From Mesorhizobium sp. B1-1-8 (lineage in GTDB: Bacteria; Pseudomonadota; Alphaproteobacteria; Rhizobiales; Rhizobiaceae): a stretch of DNA of 64,000 nt. Of the stretch, positions 36,532 to 46,460 are shown piece by piece. Numbering within the stretch: position 1 is the stretch's first letter; each line of letters opens with the position of its first letter. Both the position numbers and the translations under genes were made by a program. Where the stretch lies: the NCBI RefSeq assembly GCF_006442795.2, contig NZ_CP083956.1, positions 930,001 to 994,000 on the forward strand, written 5' to 3'. Below the pieces are notes generated by a model that had not been told where the DNA came from, made no database searches, and was given only the letters and a program-made list of their open reading frames with translations.

Positions 36532-37263
36532 ATGAACAACGCTGCGATATTTGATCGGCGAACAGCGCTGCGACTTTCGGCTTGGCTGCTTCTTGTGGGC
36601 CAAATTCTATACGTAGTGGTCACCCTATTTCATGCTGGCGGAGACGCCAACAACCACCCCGTCATCTTCGCAAGGTATGCCGCCAGCGGCACGTGGACTA
36701 TCGTACATGTTGCCCAGTTCGCTTGCACCGCCATTTTGCTGGCGGGTCTATTGGCTTTGTTCTTTGGCCTCGATCCTCAGACTGAAACTGCGAAGTGGAC
36801 CGGCCGATTCGGCGCGGCTTTGACGGTAGCGGCCTTTGCAATTTACGGCGCTGTGCTGGCGGTGGATGGGGTCGCGCTCAAGCAGACGGTGGACGCTTGG
36901 GTGAGCGCACCGGAGGCGGAGAAGGCTGCCCGCTTCGCGACGGCCGAGGCAGTCCGCTGGCTCGAGTGGGGGATGAGGAGCTACGAAAACTTCACGTTGG
37001 GGTTCGCAGTGCTCCTCTTCTCGGTCACGGTGGCGCTAACGGCGAGGATCCTACGGCCGATTGCCTGTCTTATGGCGCTCTCGGGCCTTGCTTATTGGCT
37101 GCAGGGCTGGACGGCCGGGTCCGACGGCTTCTCGACAAGCCACGTAATCGGCATCGAGGCGTCCGAGGTCCTGAATGTGGTTTGGGCCGCATGGCTGCTG
37201 GTCGTCGTTTCGCGAGATCATGAGTTAATGCCATCAAGTTCAAACCCGGCGGGCGCGGGTTAG
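36532..37263 (+). CDS. Multi-span membrane protein of lower G+C
   Basis: A 243-aa integral membrane protein with about six hydrophobic helices (for example AWLLLVGQILYVVVTLFH and TAILLAGLLALFFGLD). No family was recognised with confidence; DUF4386-like proteins look similar. G+C is visibly lower than in flanking genes, and codon use includes tta and cta, suggesting recent acquisition. The start at 36532 has no convincing Shine-Dalgarno. It is single and flanked by non-coding sequence. Confidence 0.75.
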   Translation: MNNAAIFDRRTALRLSAWLLLVGQILYVVVTLFHAGGDANNHPVIFARYAASGTWTIVHVAQFACTAILLAGLLALFFGLDPQTETAKWTGRFGAALTVAAFAIYGAVLAVDGVALKQTVDAWVSAPEAEKAARFATAEAVRWLEWGMRSYENFTLGFAVLLFSVTVALTARILRPIACLMALSGLAYWLQGWTAGSDGFSTSHVIGIEASEVLNVVWAAWLLVVVSRDHELMPSSSNPAGAG

Positions 37264-37417
37264 GTGCTGAGTGGCAGCGCCAACCGGTAATCCCGAAAAG
37301 TGACTGCCGCCTGCCAGGCGTCTCTGGCGCGTTCCTGCCGTCCTCCAAACATCCAAGCACAGTCGGCATGAATGAGTTTCAGCCCCTTGAGCATCAGGTT
37401 CTTAGATCCGGCGCCAG

Positions 37418-38656
37418 TCAGTTCCGGCTGTTGAGATGCTGCACCCGCCGCAGCGCTGGGAACAGCCAGGCCCACAACCCCGCAACCGCGATGGCGCCGA
37501 TGCCGCCGACCACCACCGCCGGTACGGTGCCGATCAGCGCCGCCATGGTGCCGGCGCGGAATTCACCGACTTCGTTGGAGGCGCCGACGAAGACCTGGTT
37601 GACGGCGTTGACGCGGCCGCGCACGTCGTCGGGCGTCCACAGCTGGATCAGCGTTTCGCGGATATAGACGCTGAACATGTCGGTGGCGCCAAGCAAGGCA
37701 AGGGCCGCGATCGACAGCCAGGTGATGGTCGAAACGCCGAACAGCACGGTGAAGGCGCCGAACAGGCCGACGAAGCCGAGCATGATCTTGCCGGCATGGC
37801 CGCGGATCGGATGGCCGGCCAGCCAGACGGCGACGCAGATGGCGCCGATGCCGGGCGCGGAGCGCAACAGCCCGAGCCCCCACGGGCCAAGCTGCAGGAT
37901 GTCGCGCGCATAGACCGGCAGCAGCGCCGAGGCGCCGGACAGAAGCACGGCGAACAGGTCGAGCGAGATGGCGCCGAGCACGATCTTCTCGCTCCAGATG
38001 TAACGGAAGCCGGCAAACAACGTCTGCATCGTCGGCTTGTCGGTGGCGGTCTGCTGGGCAGGCTTGGGAATGGTGTAGATCAAAAGCGCGGCGACCAGCA
38101 TCAGCGCGGCGGCGGTGGCGTAGGCGATTTCGGCGGAGACGCCGTAGAGCAGGCCGCCGGCGACCGGGCCGACGATGGTCGCCGTCTGCCAGGCGGACGA
38201 GTTCCAGGCAATCGCGTTGGCGAAATCCTCCTGCGGCACCAGATTGGCGAACAGCGAGGAGGACGCCGGTCCGTAGAAGGCGCGCGCGATGCCGAACATG
38301 GCGAGCACGAGGAAGATCGGCAGCGGGCTGGTCAGGCTGCGCAGCGTCAGGACCAGCAGAAAAAGCGCGCAGCCGCCCTCGACCAGCGTCGACAAGGTCA
38401 TGATCAGGCGGCGGCCGAAGCGGTCGGCGACGACGCCGGTGACCAGCACCAGAAGCAGCGACGGCAGGAACTGGACGATGCCGACAATGCCGAGGTCGAA
38501 CGGATCGCGGGTCAGATCGTAGACCTGCCAGCCGACCGCGACGGAGACGATCATGGTCGCGAAAGTGGTGAGGAAGCGCGCCGTCCAGTAGCTGAGGAAC
38601 GGGCGGTGCCGGAAGGCGGCGTAGCGCTGTTCCGGCGAGGTCTGTTCAAGTGCCAT
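37418..38656 (-). CDS. MFS transporter (EntS-like, MFS_3)
   Basis: A 412-aa major facilitator with 12 predicted membrane helices. Characteristic stretches are FLSYWTARFLTTFATMIVSV, VTGVVADRFGRRLIM (loop 2-3 motif A) and the exporter-like FYGPASSSLFANLVPQEDF. The MFS_3/EntS group includes siderophore and drug exporters; the substrate here is unknown. The start at 38656 (MALEQTSPEQRY) fits the family; the RBS is poor. Confidence 0.88.
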   Translation of the reverse strand: MALEQTSPEQRYAAFRHRPFLSYWTARFLTTFATMIVSVAVGWQVYDLTRDPFDLGIVGIVQFLPSLLLVLVTGVVADRFGRRLIMTLSTLVEGGCALFLLVLTLRSLTSPLPIFLVLAMFGIARAFYGPASSSLFANLVPQEDFANAIAWNSSAWQTATIVGPVAGGLLYGVSAEIAYATAAALMLVAALLIYTIPKPAQQTATDKPTMQTLFAGFRYIWSEKIVLGAISLDLFAVLLSGASALLPVYARDILQLGPWGLGLLRSAPGIGAICVAVWLAGHPIRGHAGKIMLGFVGLFGAFTVLFGVSTITWLSIAALALLGATDMFSVYIRETLIQLWTPDDVRGRVNAVNQVFVGASNEVGEFRAGTMAALIGTVPAVVVGGIGAIAVAGLWAWLFPALRRVQHLNSRN

Positions 38657-38819
38657 GGAGAGAGGGGCCCCGTTGCGATCATATCGGCCGGCGGGGCACT
38701 TCCCTGGCGGGCGCTGTTCCGGCCACAGGACCTTCGAGCGAAGGCCCATGCCGGATTTGCGCTAAAAACCGGACCGGATCAAGGGTTTTCGGGTGCTTCG
38801 TTTGAAGCGTAGGCGGACG

Positions 38820-39920
38820 TTACGCCCTCAGCGCAGCGGAAATGGCTTCGAGCCCGCCGCGCAGTTCCGCTTCTCTCGGCCAGCCGAAGCCGACGCGGAA
38901 GAAGCGCTTCGGCATGTCGAACCAGTGGCCGGGGCCGACATAGGTGCCGTGTTCTTCCAGCAGCCTGGTATAGAACCGGTCGAGATCGAAGCCGGCATCG
39001 ACGTTGAGCCGCGGGAAACCGACGACGCCGCCTTGCGGCCGCACCCAGTCGACCAGCATCTCCTGGTCGATCCAGGCCTGGACGATGTCGCGCCGCTTCG
39101 ACATCTCAGGCAGCAGCGACGACAGGAAGGCGTCGCGGCGCTCAAGCATTTGAAGCGCCACCGCCTCGTCGATGACGCTGCCGCAGATACCGATCTGCTC
39201 CTTGGCGGCAAGGAATGTCTCCTGCAGTTGCGGATCGCGGGTGGTTAACCAGCCGATGCGGATGCCCGGAATGCCGAAGGCTTTCGACAGCGAGGAGACG
39301 CTGATGGCGCTCGCGCTGAGCGATGCGGCAGACGGCAGGCGCTGCCCGTAAGAGAGGTCGCGATAGGTCTCATCGACCAGCAGCCGGCATTCATGTCTTT
39401 CGGCAAGCGCGATCAGCGCGTCGAGCTCGGTCCGCGCAATGACCGTGCCGGTCGGGTTATGCGGGCAGGTGACGCTGATCAGCTTCGTGTTCGGCCGCAT
39501 GGCTGCCGCGACGCGCTCGACGTCCGTGGCGAAACCCTGGTCGAAATCCAGGTCGACATAGGAGATGGCGCAGCCGATCGCCTTGGGTGTCTCGATGTTG
39601 GTGGCGTAGTTCGGCCGCACGACGACGAGGTGATCGCCGGGCGAGAGCAGCGAGGTGGCGATGATGAACAGCGCGCCGGCAGCACCCGCGGTCACCAGCA
39701 CGTCGTCGGGGGAAAGCCCCTCGTTCTGTGCCGCGATCAGAGAACGCAATTGCTTGTCGCCGCGATGTTCGCCGTAGAACAGCGTCAGATCGGGCAACGA
39801 CAGGCCGATATCGGAAAGCTTCTGGTCGGCGATCGAGCTTTCGGAGAGATTGTAGCGGATGCGGTCGTAGCCGTATTCCTCCGGCGCCTCCTTCTCGATC
39901 ACCATCCTGGCGTAGTTCAT
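38820..39920 (-). CDS. PLP-dependent aminotransferase (class I/II)
   Basis: A 366-aa fold-type I aminotransferase. The PLP lysine is in SSLSKAFGIPGIRIGW, the phosphate-binding segment is AGAAGALFIIAT, and the PLP ring contacts are SVTCPHNPTGTV and LLVDETYRDL. The substrate is not evident; similarity to histidinol-phosphate or aspartate-type enzymes is only general. The start at 39920 has GGGGAG upstream. It is a single gene. Confidence 0.88.
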   Translation of the reverse strand: MNYARMVIEKEAPEEYGYDRIRYNLSESSIADQKLSDIGLSLPDLTLFYGEHRGDKQLRSLIAAQNEGLSPDDVLVTAGAAGALFIIATSLLSPGDHLVVVRPNYATNIETPKAIGCAISYVDLDFDQGFATDVERVAAAMRPNTKLISVTCPHNPTGTVIARTELDALIALAERHECRLLVDETYRDLSYGQRLPSAASLSASAISVSSLSKAFGIPGIRIGWLTTRDPQLQETFLAAKEQIGICGSVIDEAVALQMLERRDAFLSSLLPEMSKRRDIVQAWIDQEMLVDWVRPQGGVVGFPRLNVDAGFDLDRFYTRLLEEHGTYVGPGHWFDMPKRFFRVGFGWPREAELRGGLEAISAALRA

Positions 39921-39966
39921 CGCCGTGCTCCCCAAAATGCCGGCTTACCCAAGCCATAAAAACATG

Positions 39967-39998
39967 AAGCCTGCCAAGGCGGATTCGCCGGCAGGCTT
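39967..39998 (-). terminator. Intrinsic terminator of mucR
   Basis: AAGCCTGCC (39967-39975) and GGCAGGCTT (39990-39998) form a 9-bp stem. Read on the minus strand, it is followed by catgttttta. It is 30 bases after the mucR stop. Confidence 0.75.
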
Positions 39999-40028
39999 CT
40001 CAAATCGTTGGCACAGGCAGGCTTCGCC

Positions 40029-40490
40029 TCAGGCGGTAGCCTTGGCCCTTCTTCCCCTGGCGGGCTTCACCGGCTCGGGTTCCGCTTTGCGGCCGAGGCC
40101 GATCGCCTTGGCCAGTTGCGAGCGCGAGGCCGCATAGTTGGGCGCGACCATCGGGTAGTCGGCCGGCAGCCCCCATTTGGCGCGGTAGGCTGCCGGGGTC
40201 AGCCCGAAATGGACGCCGATATGGCGCTTCAGCGACTTGAACTTCTTGCCGTCCTCGAGACAGATGATGTAGTCCGGCGTCACCGACCGTTTGGGGTTGA
40301 CGGCGGGAGTCTGCGGCGGCGCGGCCGGCGCCTGCGGCTGGCCAAGCCCGCCGATCGAAGTGGCGACGCTGGCGATGAGCTCGCTCAAGCCGGAAACGGG
40401 CAGGCGGTTCTTGGCGACATAGGCCGACACGATGTGAGCGGTGAGCTCGAGCAGGTCGGCTTCGTTGGCAGTGTTGGCGTCCTCGTCCAC
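40029..40490 (-). CDS. mucR: MucR/Ros-family zinc-finger-type regulator
   Basis: A 153-aa regulator of the Ros/MucR family, which binds AT-rich T-stretches and controls exopolysaccharide, motility and cell cycle genes in rhizobia. The DNA-binding core is YIICLEDGKKFKSLKRHIGV followed by HFGLTPAAYRAKWGLP. The second zinc cysteine of Ros (CxxC) is replaced by Asp, as in the M. loti Ml proteins, which are reported to fold with an altered or absent metal. The GTG start at 40490 is set by GGAGG upstream. Its terminator follows. Confidence 0.93.
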   Translation of the reverse strand: MDEDANTANEADLLELTAHIVSAYVAKNRLPVSGLSELIASVATSIGGLGQPQAPAAPPQTPAVNPKRSVTPDYIICLEDGKKFKSLKRHIGVHFGLTPAAYRAKWGLPADYPMVAPNYAASRSQLAKAIGLGRKAEPEPVKPARGRRAKATA

Positions 40491-40691
40491 GTAAAATCCT
40501 CCGTCTGTGCCGCATGGCCCGAAAATCGGGCTGTAGATAGATGTAGATAAAAGCGCTGCCACCTGCCTTGCGCGTCCGTGCGGGCGCGAGGCTGCAGTCG
40601 CGCGAATTCCTAGTCGGCAAATCTGCACGATGCAATGATTTATCGTGCGATCACACGTTGTTTTGAACAACTATACTGAAATGTAACAATA

Positions 40692-41396
40692 TCAGACGAT
40701 CAGCGCTTTGTCGCGCCATAGTCGAAATCCGCCCTCGAAAGCGCGTGTGTTGTCACCGCGTCTGGATCTGGCGGGCAATTCATCAAGCTTGTCGACATTG
40801 CCGCCGCCGATGACCACATAGTCCGGCTGCAGGGCGGCGCAAAGCCTGTCGACGACGTCGAAAACGTATTTGCGCCACCGTTTCTTCCCGTGTTTTAAAA
40901 GACCGCGTTCGCCGACATAATCCTCGAAACTGAAGCCCTTCCGGTAGGGTAGGTGAGCGAGTTCCATCGGCTGCGCGACATGTTCGAGGATCATCGCGGC
41001 GCCGAGGCCCGTGCCCAGGCCAAGGAACAGCATGCGGCCGCCCTCATAGCTGCCGATTGCCTGCATCAGCGCGTCGTTGACCAGCTTGACCGGCTTGCCG
41101 AAGGCGGCGCCGAAATCGTAGCCGTTCCAGCCCTTGCCGAGATTGAAGGGATCGAGCGACGGCTTGTTGTCCCGCACCGGGCCTGGATAGCCCATCGAGA
41201 TGACGTCATAGTCCAGGCCCTCGGCCAGTTTCTTGACCGATGCGACCACCTGCTGCGGGGTCAGGCCCGGCCCCGATTCGGTGCGGCGCAGCTCGCCGCC
41301 GGCGCTGGTGAGGATTTTTACATGCGAGCCGCCGACGTCGATGGTGAGCACGATCTGCTCAGCTGCCGGCACGGCTGGTCTTGCCGTCTTCGCCAT
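40692..41396 (-). CDS. ppgK: ROK-family kinase, polyphosphate-glucokinase-like
   Basis: A 234-aa ROK/ASKHA protein. The phosphate-1 motif is LTIDVGGSHVKILTSAGG, the catalytic region is KLVNDALMQAIGSYEGG, and FLGLGTGLGAAMIL is the second phosphate loop. It is shorter than typical ROK kinases and resembles PPGK proteins that phosphorylate glucose with polyphosphate and/or ATP. The context supports glucokinase: zwf, gnd and a glucan hydrolase follow upstream on the same strand. Donor use is not established from sequence. Confidence 0.82.
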   Translation of the reverse strand: MAKTARPAVPAAEQIVLTIDVGGSHVKILTSAGGELRRTESGPGLTPQQVVASVKKLAEGLDYDVISMGYPGPVRDNKPSLDPFNLGKGWNGYDFGAAFGKPVKLVNDALMQAIGSYEGGRMLFLGLGTGLGAAMILEHVAQPMELAHLPYRKGFSFEDYVGERGLLKHGKKRWRKYVFDVVDRLCAALQPDYVVIGGGNVDKLDELPARSRRGDNTRAFEGGFRLWRDKALIV

Positions 41397-41411
41397 TCCC
41401 GTTTCCCCAAA

Positions 41412-42788
41412 CTATTTCGTCGGATTGATCCAGCCATTGGGCGGGCCGAAGCCGTTCATGGCCTCGGCCGGTCCCCAGGTCTTCGGCGCATAGACGTGCG
41501 GCGGCGTGGTGTCGCCAAGCACCGGTCCGACGATGCGCCAGGCAAGCTCGGCCGCGTCCTGGCGCGTGAACAGCTGGCCGTTGCCGTTCATGGCGTCGCC
41601 GATCAGCCGCTCATAGGGCGGCATGTCGCCCTTCGAGTCGTCGAGCGCGGTGAGTTCCACCTGCTCGCCGAGCATGTCGTCGCCGGCCATCTTGCGCTGC
41701 GCGCCGATCGAGATCGCCACCTGCGGATCGATGCGGAAGCGGACGTAATTGGCGTCGCTTGGCTTGATCGGGTCGAAGACATCGAGCGGCGGCCGCTTCA
41801 TCCGCACGATCACTTCGGTAGCATGCACCGGCATGTTCTTGCCGGCGCGGATAAAGAACGGCACGTCCCGCCAGCGCCAGGTGTCGACGAGGAACCGCAC
41901 CGCGGCGAAGGTCTCGACCGGCGAGTTCGGCGCGACGCCGGGTTCGGCCAGATAGCCGTCGAACTGGCCGCGCACGACATCTTCCTTGGTCAAGGTGCGG
42001 ATCGCGCGCAGCACCTGCACCTTCTCGTCGATCAAATCGTCGGCGGAGCGACCGACCGGCGGCTCCATGGCCAAGAGCAGGAGGATGTTGAGCAGATGGT
42101 TCTCGATGACGTCGCGGATGCAGCCGACCTCGTCATAAAAGCGGCCGCGGCCCTCGACGCCGAAATCCTCGGCCATGGTGATCTGCACGCTTTCGACGAA
42201 ATTGCGGTTCCAGATCGGCTCGAGGAAGGAGTTGGCGAAGCGGAAATAGAGCAGGTTCTGGATCGCCTCCTTGCCGAGATAGTGGTCGATACGGAAGATC
42301 GACTGCTCGTCGAACACCAGATGCAGCACGCGGTTCAGCCAGCGCGCCGATTGCAGATCGTGGCCGAAGGGCTTTTCCACCATCAGCCGCGCGCCATGCG
42401 TCGTGCCCGACTGCTCCAGCCCCTGGACAACGGTCTCGAACATGGTCGGCGGCACGGCCATATAATGCAGCGGCCGCTGCGCCGAGCCGAGCGCCGTCTT
42501 CAGCTTCTCGAAGGTGGCGCCGTTGCGATAGTCGCCGCTGACATAGCGCAGCAGCGAGGCGAATTTGGCGAACACCTTCTCTTCGATGCCGCCGAGCGCC
42601 GTGACGATGCCGTCGCGGGCGCGCGCCTGCAATTTGGCGATGTCCCAGGGGTCGAAGGCGACGCCGATCACCGGTTCGGTGAGCGAGCCCTTGGCGACCA
42701 TCTGATAAAGAGCGGGAAATATCTTCTTGTGGGCAAGGTCGCCGGTCGCCCCGAAAAGCACCAGCGTGTCGGACCTCTCCTGGCTCAT
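41412..42788 (-). CDS. zwf: Glucose-6-phosphate 1-dehydrogenase
   Basis: A 458-aa G6PDH, first enzyme of the oxidative pentose phosphate and Entner-Doudoroff routes. The coenzyme motif [18 protein letters not shown] and the active-site segment [18 protein letters not shown] (His-Lys) are complete. The start at 42788 ([10 protein letters not shown]) follows GGGGAG. It lies 13 bases after gnd and 15 before the kinase gene; the operon order is GH15-gnd-zwf-ROK. No pgl gene is adjacent. Confidence 0.97.
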   Translation of the reverse strand: MSQERSDTLVLFGATGDLAHKKIFPALYQMVAKGSLTEPVIGVAFDPWDIAKLQARARDGIVTALGGIEEKVFAKFASLLRYVSGDYRNGATFEKLKTALGSAQRPLHYMAVPPTMFETVVQGLEQSGTTHGARLMVEKPFGHDLQSARWLNRVLHLVFDEQSIFRIDHYLGKEAIQNLLYFRFANSFLEPIWNRNFVESVQITMAEDFGVEGRGRFYDEVGCIRDVIENHLLNILLLLAMEPPVGRSADDLIDEKVQVLRAIRTLTKEDVVRGQFDGYLAEPGVAPNSPVETFAAVRFLVDTWRWRDVPFFIRAGKNMPVHATEVIVRMKRPPLDVFDPIKPSDANYVRFRIDPQVAISIGAQRKMAGDDMLGEQVELTALDDSKGDMPPYERLIGDAMNGNGQLFTRQDAAELAWRIVGPVLGDTTPPHVYAPKTWGPAEAMNGFGPPNGWINPTK

Positions 42789-42801
42789 GCTTGTTCTCCC
42801 C

Positions 42802-43815
42802 TCACGCGCCGGTCTTCGGCTTCTCGACATGGCCGCCGAACGCATAGCGCATGGCGGACAACAGCTTGTCGGCGAATTCGGATTCGCCTTGCGAGGAGAA
42901 ACGGTCGAACAGCGCCGAGGACAGGACGGGCGCCGGAACGCCGGTGTCGATGGCCGCCTTGAGCGTCCAGCGGCCTTCGCCGGAGTCCGACACGCGGCCG
43001 CCGAACTGGGCCAGCGTCGGATCGTTCTGCAGCGCGCCGGCGGTGAGGTCGAGCAGCCAGGAGCCGATGACGCTGCCGTGCCGCCAGACCTCGGCCACCT
43101 GGGGCAGGTCGATGTCGAACTGGTAGTATCTGGGGTTCTCCAGCGGGCTGGTCTCGGCGTCCGCGCTGCGCTGCCTTTTGCCGGCATTGGCGGATTTCAA
43201 AATGTTCATGCCCTCGGCATAGGCGGCCATGACGCCGTATTCGATGCCGTTATGCACCATCTTGACGAAATGGCCGGCGCCGCTCGGCCCGCAATGCAGG
43301 TAACCGAAGGGCGCGGTTCCGGCATCCTTGGGCGGATTGGCGCCGGCATCGGCGCCGGGCGCCAGCGTGGCGAAGACCGGATCGAGGTGGCGCACCGCCT
43401 CGTCGGGGCCGCCGATCATCAGGCAGTAGCCGCGCTCCAGGCCCCAGACGCCGCCGCTGGTGCCGACATCGACGAAGTTGATGCCCTTGACCGCCAGTTT
43501 CGCGGCTTGGTCGACGGCGTCGTGATAATAGGAATTGCCGCCGTCGATGACGATGTCGCCCGGTTCCATCAGCGCCGCCACCTGGTCGACGATCCTGCCG
43601 GTGATCGCCGCAGGCAGCATCAGCCAGGCGCAGCGCGGCTTGGCGAGCTTGGCCACGAATTCTTCGAGCGAGGCGGCGCCGACGGCGCCGTCCTTGACCA
43701 TGCCGGCGACGCTCGCCGAGTTGATGTCGTAGACGACGCATTCATGGCCGTCGCGCATCAGGCGGCGCACCATATTGGCGCCCATCCTGCCCAGTCCCAT
43801 CATTCCGATCTGCAT
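42802..43815 (-). CDS. gnd: 6-phosphogluconate dehydrogenase (decarboxylating), short NAD-type
   Basis: A 337-aa enzyme of the GndA/YqeC short class, making ribulose-5-phosphate, CO2 and NAD(P)H. The coenzyme motif is [16 protein letters not shown]; the substrate motif [19 protein letters not shown] and the catalytic [16 protein letters not shown] (His-Asn) are present. The short length (337 versus about 470 aa) marks the NAD-preferring class. It sits between zwf and the GH15 gene. Confidence 0.94.
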   Translation of the reverse strand: MQIGMMGLGRMGANMVRRLMRDGHECVVYDINSASVAGMVKDGAVGAASLEEFVAKLAKPRCAWLMLPAAITGRIVDQVAALMEPGDIVIDGGNSYYHDAVDQAAKLAVKGINFVDVGTSGGVWGLERGYCLMIGGPDEAVRHLDPVFATLAPGADAGANPPKDAGTAPFGYLHCGPSGAGHFVKMVHNGIEYGVMAAYAEGMNILKSANAGKRQRSADAETSPLENPRYYQFDIDLPQVAEVWRHGSVIGSWLLDLTAGALQNDPTLAQFGGRVSDSGEGRWTLKAAIDTGVPAPVLSSALFDRFSSQGESEFADKLLSAMRYAFGGHVEKPKTGA

Positions 43816-43847
43816 GGTTTCATCCGATTGCTGGAGGAAGGAAAAAT

Positions 43848-46265
43848 CTACTGGCTGTCCGGCGCGTCGATGCCGACTGTGAAGTCGACATTCTCCCAAC
43901 GCTGCGCTTCGGGCCAGAAAAAAGTGAAGACGATCGTGCTTCCGGGCCGCAGGCCGGCAACGGACAAGTCGACCAGATGGACGCCGAAGGCATTTTCGGC
44001 GGTCCTGTCGTCGCGCACCGTCAGCCATTTGTCGCTGCTCCAATGCACGACGCCGCGCGCCGGCAGTTCTATGCGCAGCGTCTTGCCGGCGGGGATCGAG
44101 CGGATCTTGTTGTTGAAGCGCCATATCCTGAAGGGCGAGACCGTGTTGCCCTTGATGTAGCGCTCGACGCCTTGCGGCGGCAGATCGAAGACGGCGCCGT
44201 CGCGCAGCGAGCGCAACAGCTTGATGTGCTCGGCATGCGCCCAGACCAGCGGCATGGCGCTGCCAGAAGGCGCGCCGAGCCGCAACTCGCGCTCCGGCAT
44301 GTCGGGGCCGTCCCAGACCTGCTCCGGAAGCAGGCCGCCAGGCCCGGCCGAGCGCTCGAAGGTTTCCAGCAATTCTGCGGCTTTGTCCTTGCGGCCGGCC
44401 GCGAGTTCGTAATGCGCCCGCTCGCCGGCGAGCAGCGGCCAGGGCCGGCCTTGTCCGGTGCCGTCGAAGGGCGAACCGTCCTCATGCTCGCCATAGCCGT
44501 CGCCCGTATAGCGGTACCAGAGCGGGCCTTGCGGCAGCTCGCAGCGCAGCTCGGCGTCGATGGCCATGATGGTGTCCAGAATGCGCGGATCGTCGGGCGC
44601 TCTGAGGCCGAAGCGGACCAGCGCCAGCGCGTCGGGGCTGATGATGGCTTCGGCCGGGCGGTCGCTGTCGCCCGGCAGCCGGTTCCTGATCGGCACGAAG
44701 CCATCCTTCGGCGAGGCGGCGCCGGCATCGTCGGGCGGCGCGATGCGGACATAGTAGCCGGCGACGCCATACCTGGCGCACAGCTGTGTGCCCGCGACAT
44801 AGGTCCAGCGCTCGATCTGGTCGTTCCAGCAATCGGCGGTCTCACGCAGATAATTCGCCGGCTCATTTTTGCCGCAGGCGTCGAGCATGTCGGCGGCTGC
44901 CAGAAGCGCCGCGATCTCGACGGCAAGCGTGAACGGGCTGTAGCCGGCGTCTTCCTCCCAGCGGTCCTCGCCGGTAACCGGGCCGTTGCGCACGACATAG
45001 GAGGCGGCGTTCTCGATCATCGGCAGGAAGTCGGCAAGCGCGGCGCGCGGCAGGTGGCCGGCGCGGCGCAAGGCGTCGGCAAGCAGCAGCGGAAAGGCGC
45101 ATTCGTCCATCTGGATGCCCGGCCAATAGGCGGTGCCGTCGGACCAGGCATTTTGCGGCCAATGGCCGTCCGGCTGCTGGATCGAGCGCAGATAGGCTAG
45201 GATCTGCAGCGCCTGCCTGCCGTCGCCGGCGGCGAGGAATCCGCCCGCCGTCTCGACCAGGTCGCGCGGCCAGACCAGGTGATAGCCGCCGAGATCGTCA
45301 TCGCCCTTGCTGAAACCCCAGGGGATCGACAGGCTGGCGACGGCGGCGCCCGGCTTGGCGACGGACAGATGCGTGGCGAGCACCGCCGTGCTGACGCGGT
45401 AGGTGTTTTGGCCCGATGCTGCGCGCCGGTCGAGCTTTTCCAGCCTGGCCTGAAATTTGCGCCAGTTCGCGACGTAGATCTCTGCGGCGGGCTCGAAGCC
45501 CTGCTTGAGGCTCGCCAGGGCTAGGTCCGCCGCCTCTTCCGGCGAGGCGCCGAAGCCGAGCGCCAGCAAAACAGTGTCGTTACCGGTCGAAAAGCCGATC
45601 TCGCCGGTCAGCGCCACATTGCCGTCCTCCGCTCGCTGGCAGGCGAGATCGAGCACGCCGCCATCCTTCAGCTGCTGCCAGCCGTCGGAAAAGCCGACAT
45701 AGCCGGCGGAGCAGTCGCCCCAAGGCAGCGAGGAAGCCAGCGCGATCGAGACTCCGCGCCCCGATGCAAAGAGGAGCCGCTTTCCCTTGTGCTCGCCGAC
45801 CCATGCCGTGTTGCCCATGCCGGCATTGACGAGATGCGGCGCAAGCAGCGCATAGGCGCGATAGTCTCCGGCCGAGCCCTTCAGCGGAGCGAATGTAACT
45901 TCCTGCAGCAGGACAGGCCGTTTCGGGTCCGTGATGATGCGCTTTCCAATCCGGTAGGAACCGTCGATCGCGGTGTTGGTCAGCCGGTAGCCGGGGACGC
46001 CATCTTCGAAAGGCTGCGTGGCGTGGAGGGTATCGCGCTTCTCTTCCGAGAAAGTGCCGCCAGGGCCGGTGACGATCAGGCCGAAGTCGCGCGTGCAGGC
46101 CTTGTCGAGGCGGGGATAATAGATTTCGTTCAGAATGCCGTGGCTGATGGTGAACCAGAGCGGGCTCTTTGCCGAAAGCGCGGTGCCGACGCCGCTCTTG
46201 GCGCTTGATGTCCAGCGTGCGGGAATTCCGGGCGCGCCTTTAGCAACGGTCGGCGTCACTGCCAT
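43848..46265 (-). CDS. GH15 glucan glucohydrolase (glucoamylase/glucodextranase type)
   Basis: An 805-aa glycoside hydrolase. An N-terminal beta-sandwich (about 1-270) precedes the GH15 (alpha/alpha)6 barrel, with YHLVWPRDLVETAGGFLAAG, GIQMDECAFPLL and EEDAGYSPFTLAVEIAALLA, the last in the region of the catalytic acid; a C-terminal domain follows. No signal peptide is seen, so it should act in the cytoplasm, releasing glucose from alpha-glucans. The RBS GGAGACC precedes ATG. It is the first gene of the zwf operon and divergent from the sugar ABC genes. Confidence 0.9.
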   Translation of the reverse strand: MAVTPTVAKGAPGIPARWTSSAKSGVGTALSAKSPLWFTISHGILNEIYYPRLDKACTRDFGLIVTGPGGTFSEEKRDTLHATQPFEDGVPGYRLTNTAIDGSYRIGKRIITDPKRPVLLQEVTFAPLKGSAGDYRAYALLAPHLVNAGMGNTAWVGEHKGKRLLFASGRGVSIALASSLPWGDCSAGYVGFSDGWQQLKDGGVLDLACQRAEDGNVALTGEIGFSTGNDTVLLALGFGASPEEAADLALASLKQGFEPAAEIYVANWRKFQARLEKLDRRAASGQNTYRVSTAVLATHLSVAKPGAAVASLSIPWGFSKGDDDLGGYHLVWPRDLVETAGGFLAAGDGRQALQILAYLRSIQQPDGHWPQNAWSDGTAYWPGIQMDECAFPLLLADALRRAGHLPRAALADFLPMIENAASYVVRNGPVTGEDRWEEDAGYSPFTLAVEIAALLAAADMLDACGKNEPANYLRETADCWNDQIERWTYVAGTQLCARYGVAGYYVRIAPPDDAGAASPKDGFVPIRNRLPGDSDRPAEAIISPDALALVRFGLRAPDDPRILDTIMAIDAELRCELPQGPLWYRYTGDGYGEHEDGSPFDGTGQGRPWPLLAGERAHYELAAGRKDKAAELLETFERSAGPGGLLPEQVWDGPDMPERELRLGAPSGSAMPLVWAHAEHIKLLRSLRDGAVFDLPPQGVERYIKGNTVSPFRIWRFNNKIRSIPAGKTLRIELPARGVVHWSSDKWLTVRDDRTAENAFGVHLVDLSVAGLRPGSTIVFTFFWPEAQRWENVDFTVGIDAPDSQ

Positions 46266-46382
46266 GCATTGGTCTCCTGCCGCGTTCCTAGACCAGGAGT
46301 CGCCGTCTTTTCAATCGTCGCACCGCAAGTTGATCGAGCAGTGCCAATGCTTTGCAGTTGACAGCTTGCGGTTCCTCTGAAT

Positions 46383-46393
46383 TTGTCTGACAA
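46383..46393. promoter_or_regulatory. Small palindrome between divergent sugar operons
   Basis: TTGTCTGACAA is a perfect 11-base palindrome in the AT-rich 195-base gap between the GH15 gene (minus) and the ABC transporter (plus). It could be an operator for a shared regulator, but no regulator is encoded beside it and the site is short. Confidence 0.25.
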
Positions 46394-46460
46394 TAGATAA
46401 AAAACAGAGAATTCGCGTTACGGCCATCTGTTAATAGCAGCAACCTCGGGAGGAACCGAC

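Noticed and set aside
37260..37394. Minus-strand frame starting MLKGLKLIHADCAWMF after the low-G+C gene
   Set aside because: Short, no RBS, no recognisable family and overlaps the non-coding end of the MFS gene region; may be a random frame or a small gene fragment.
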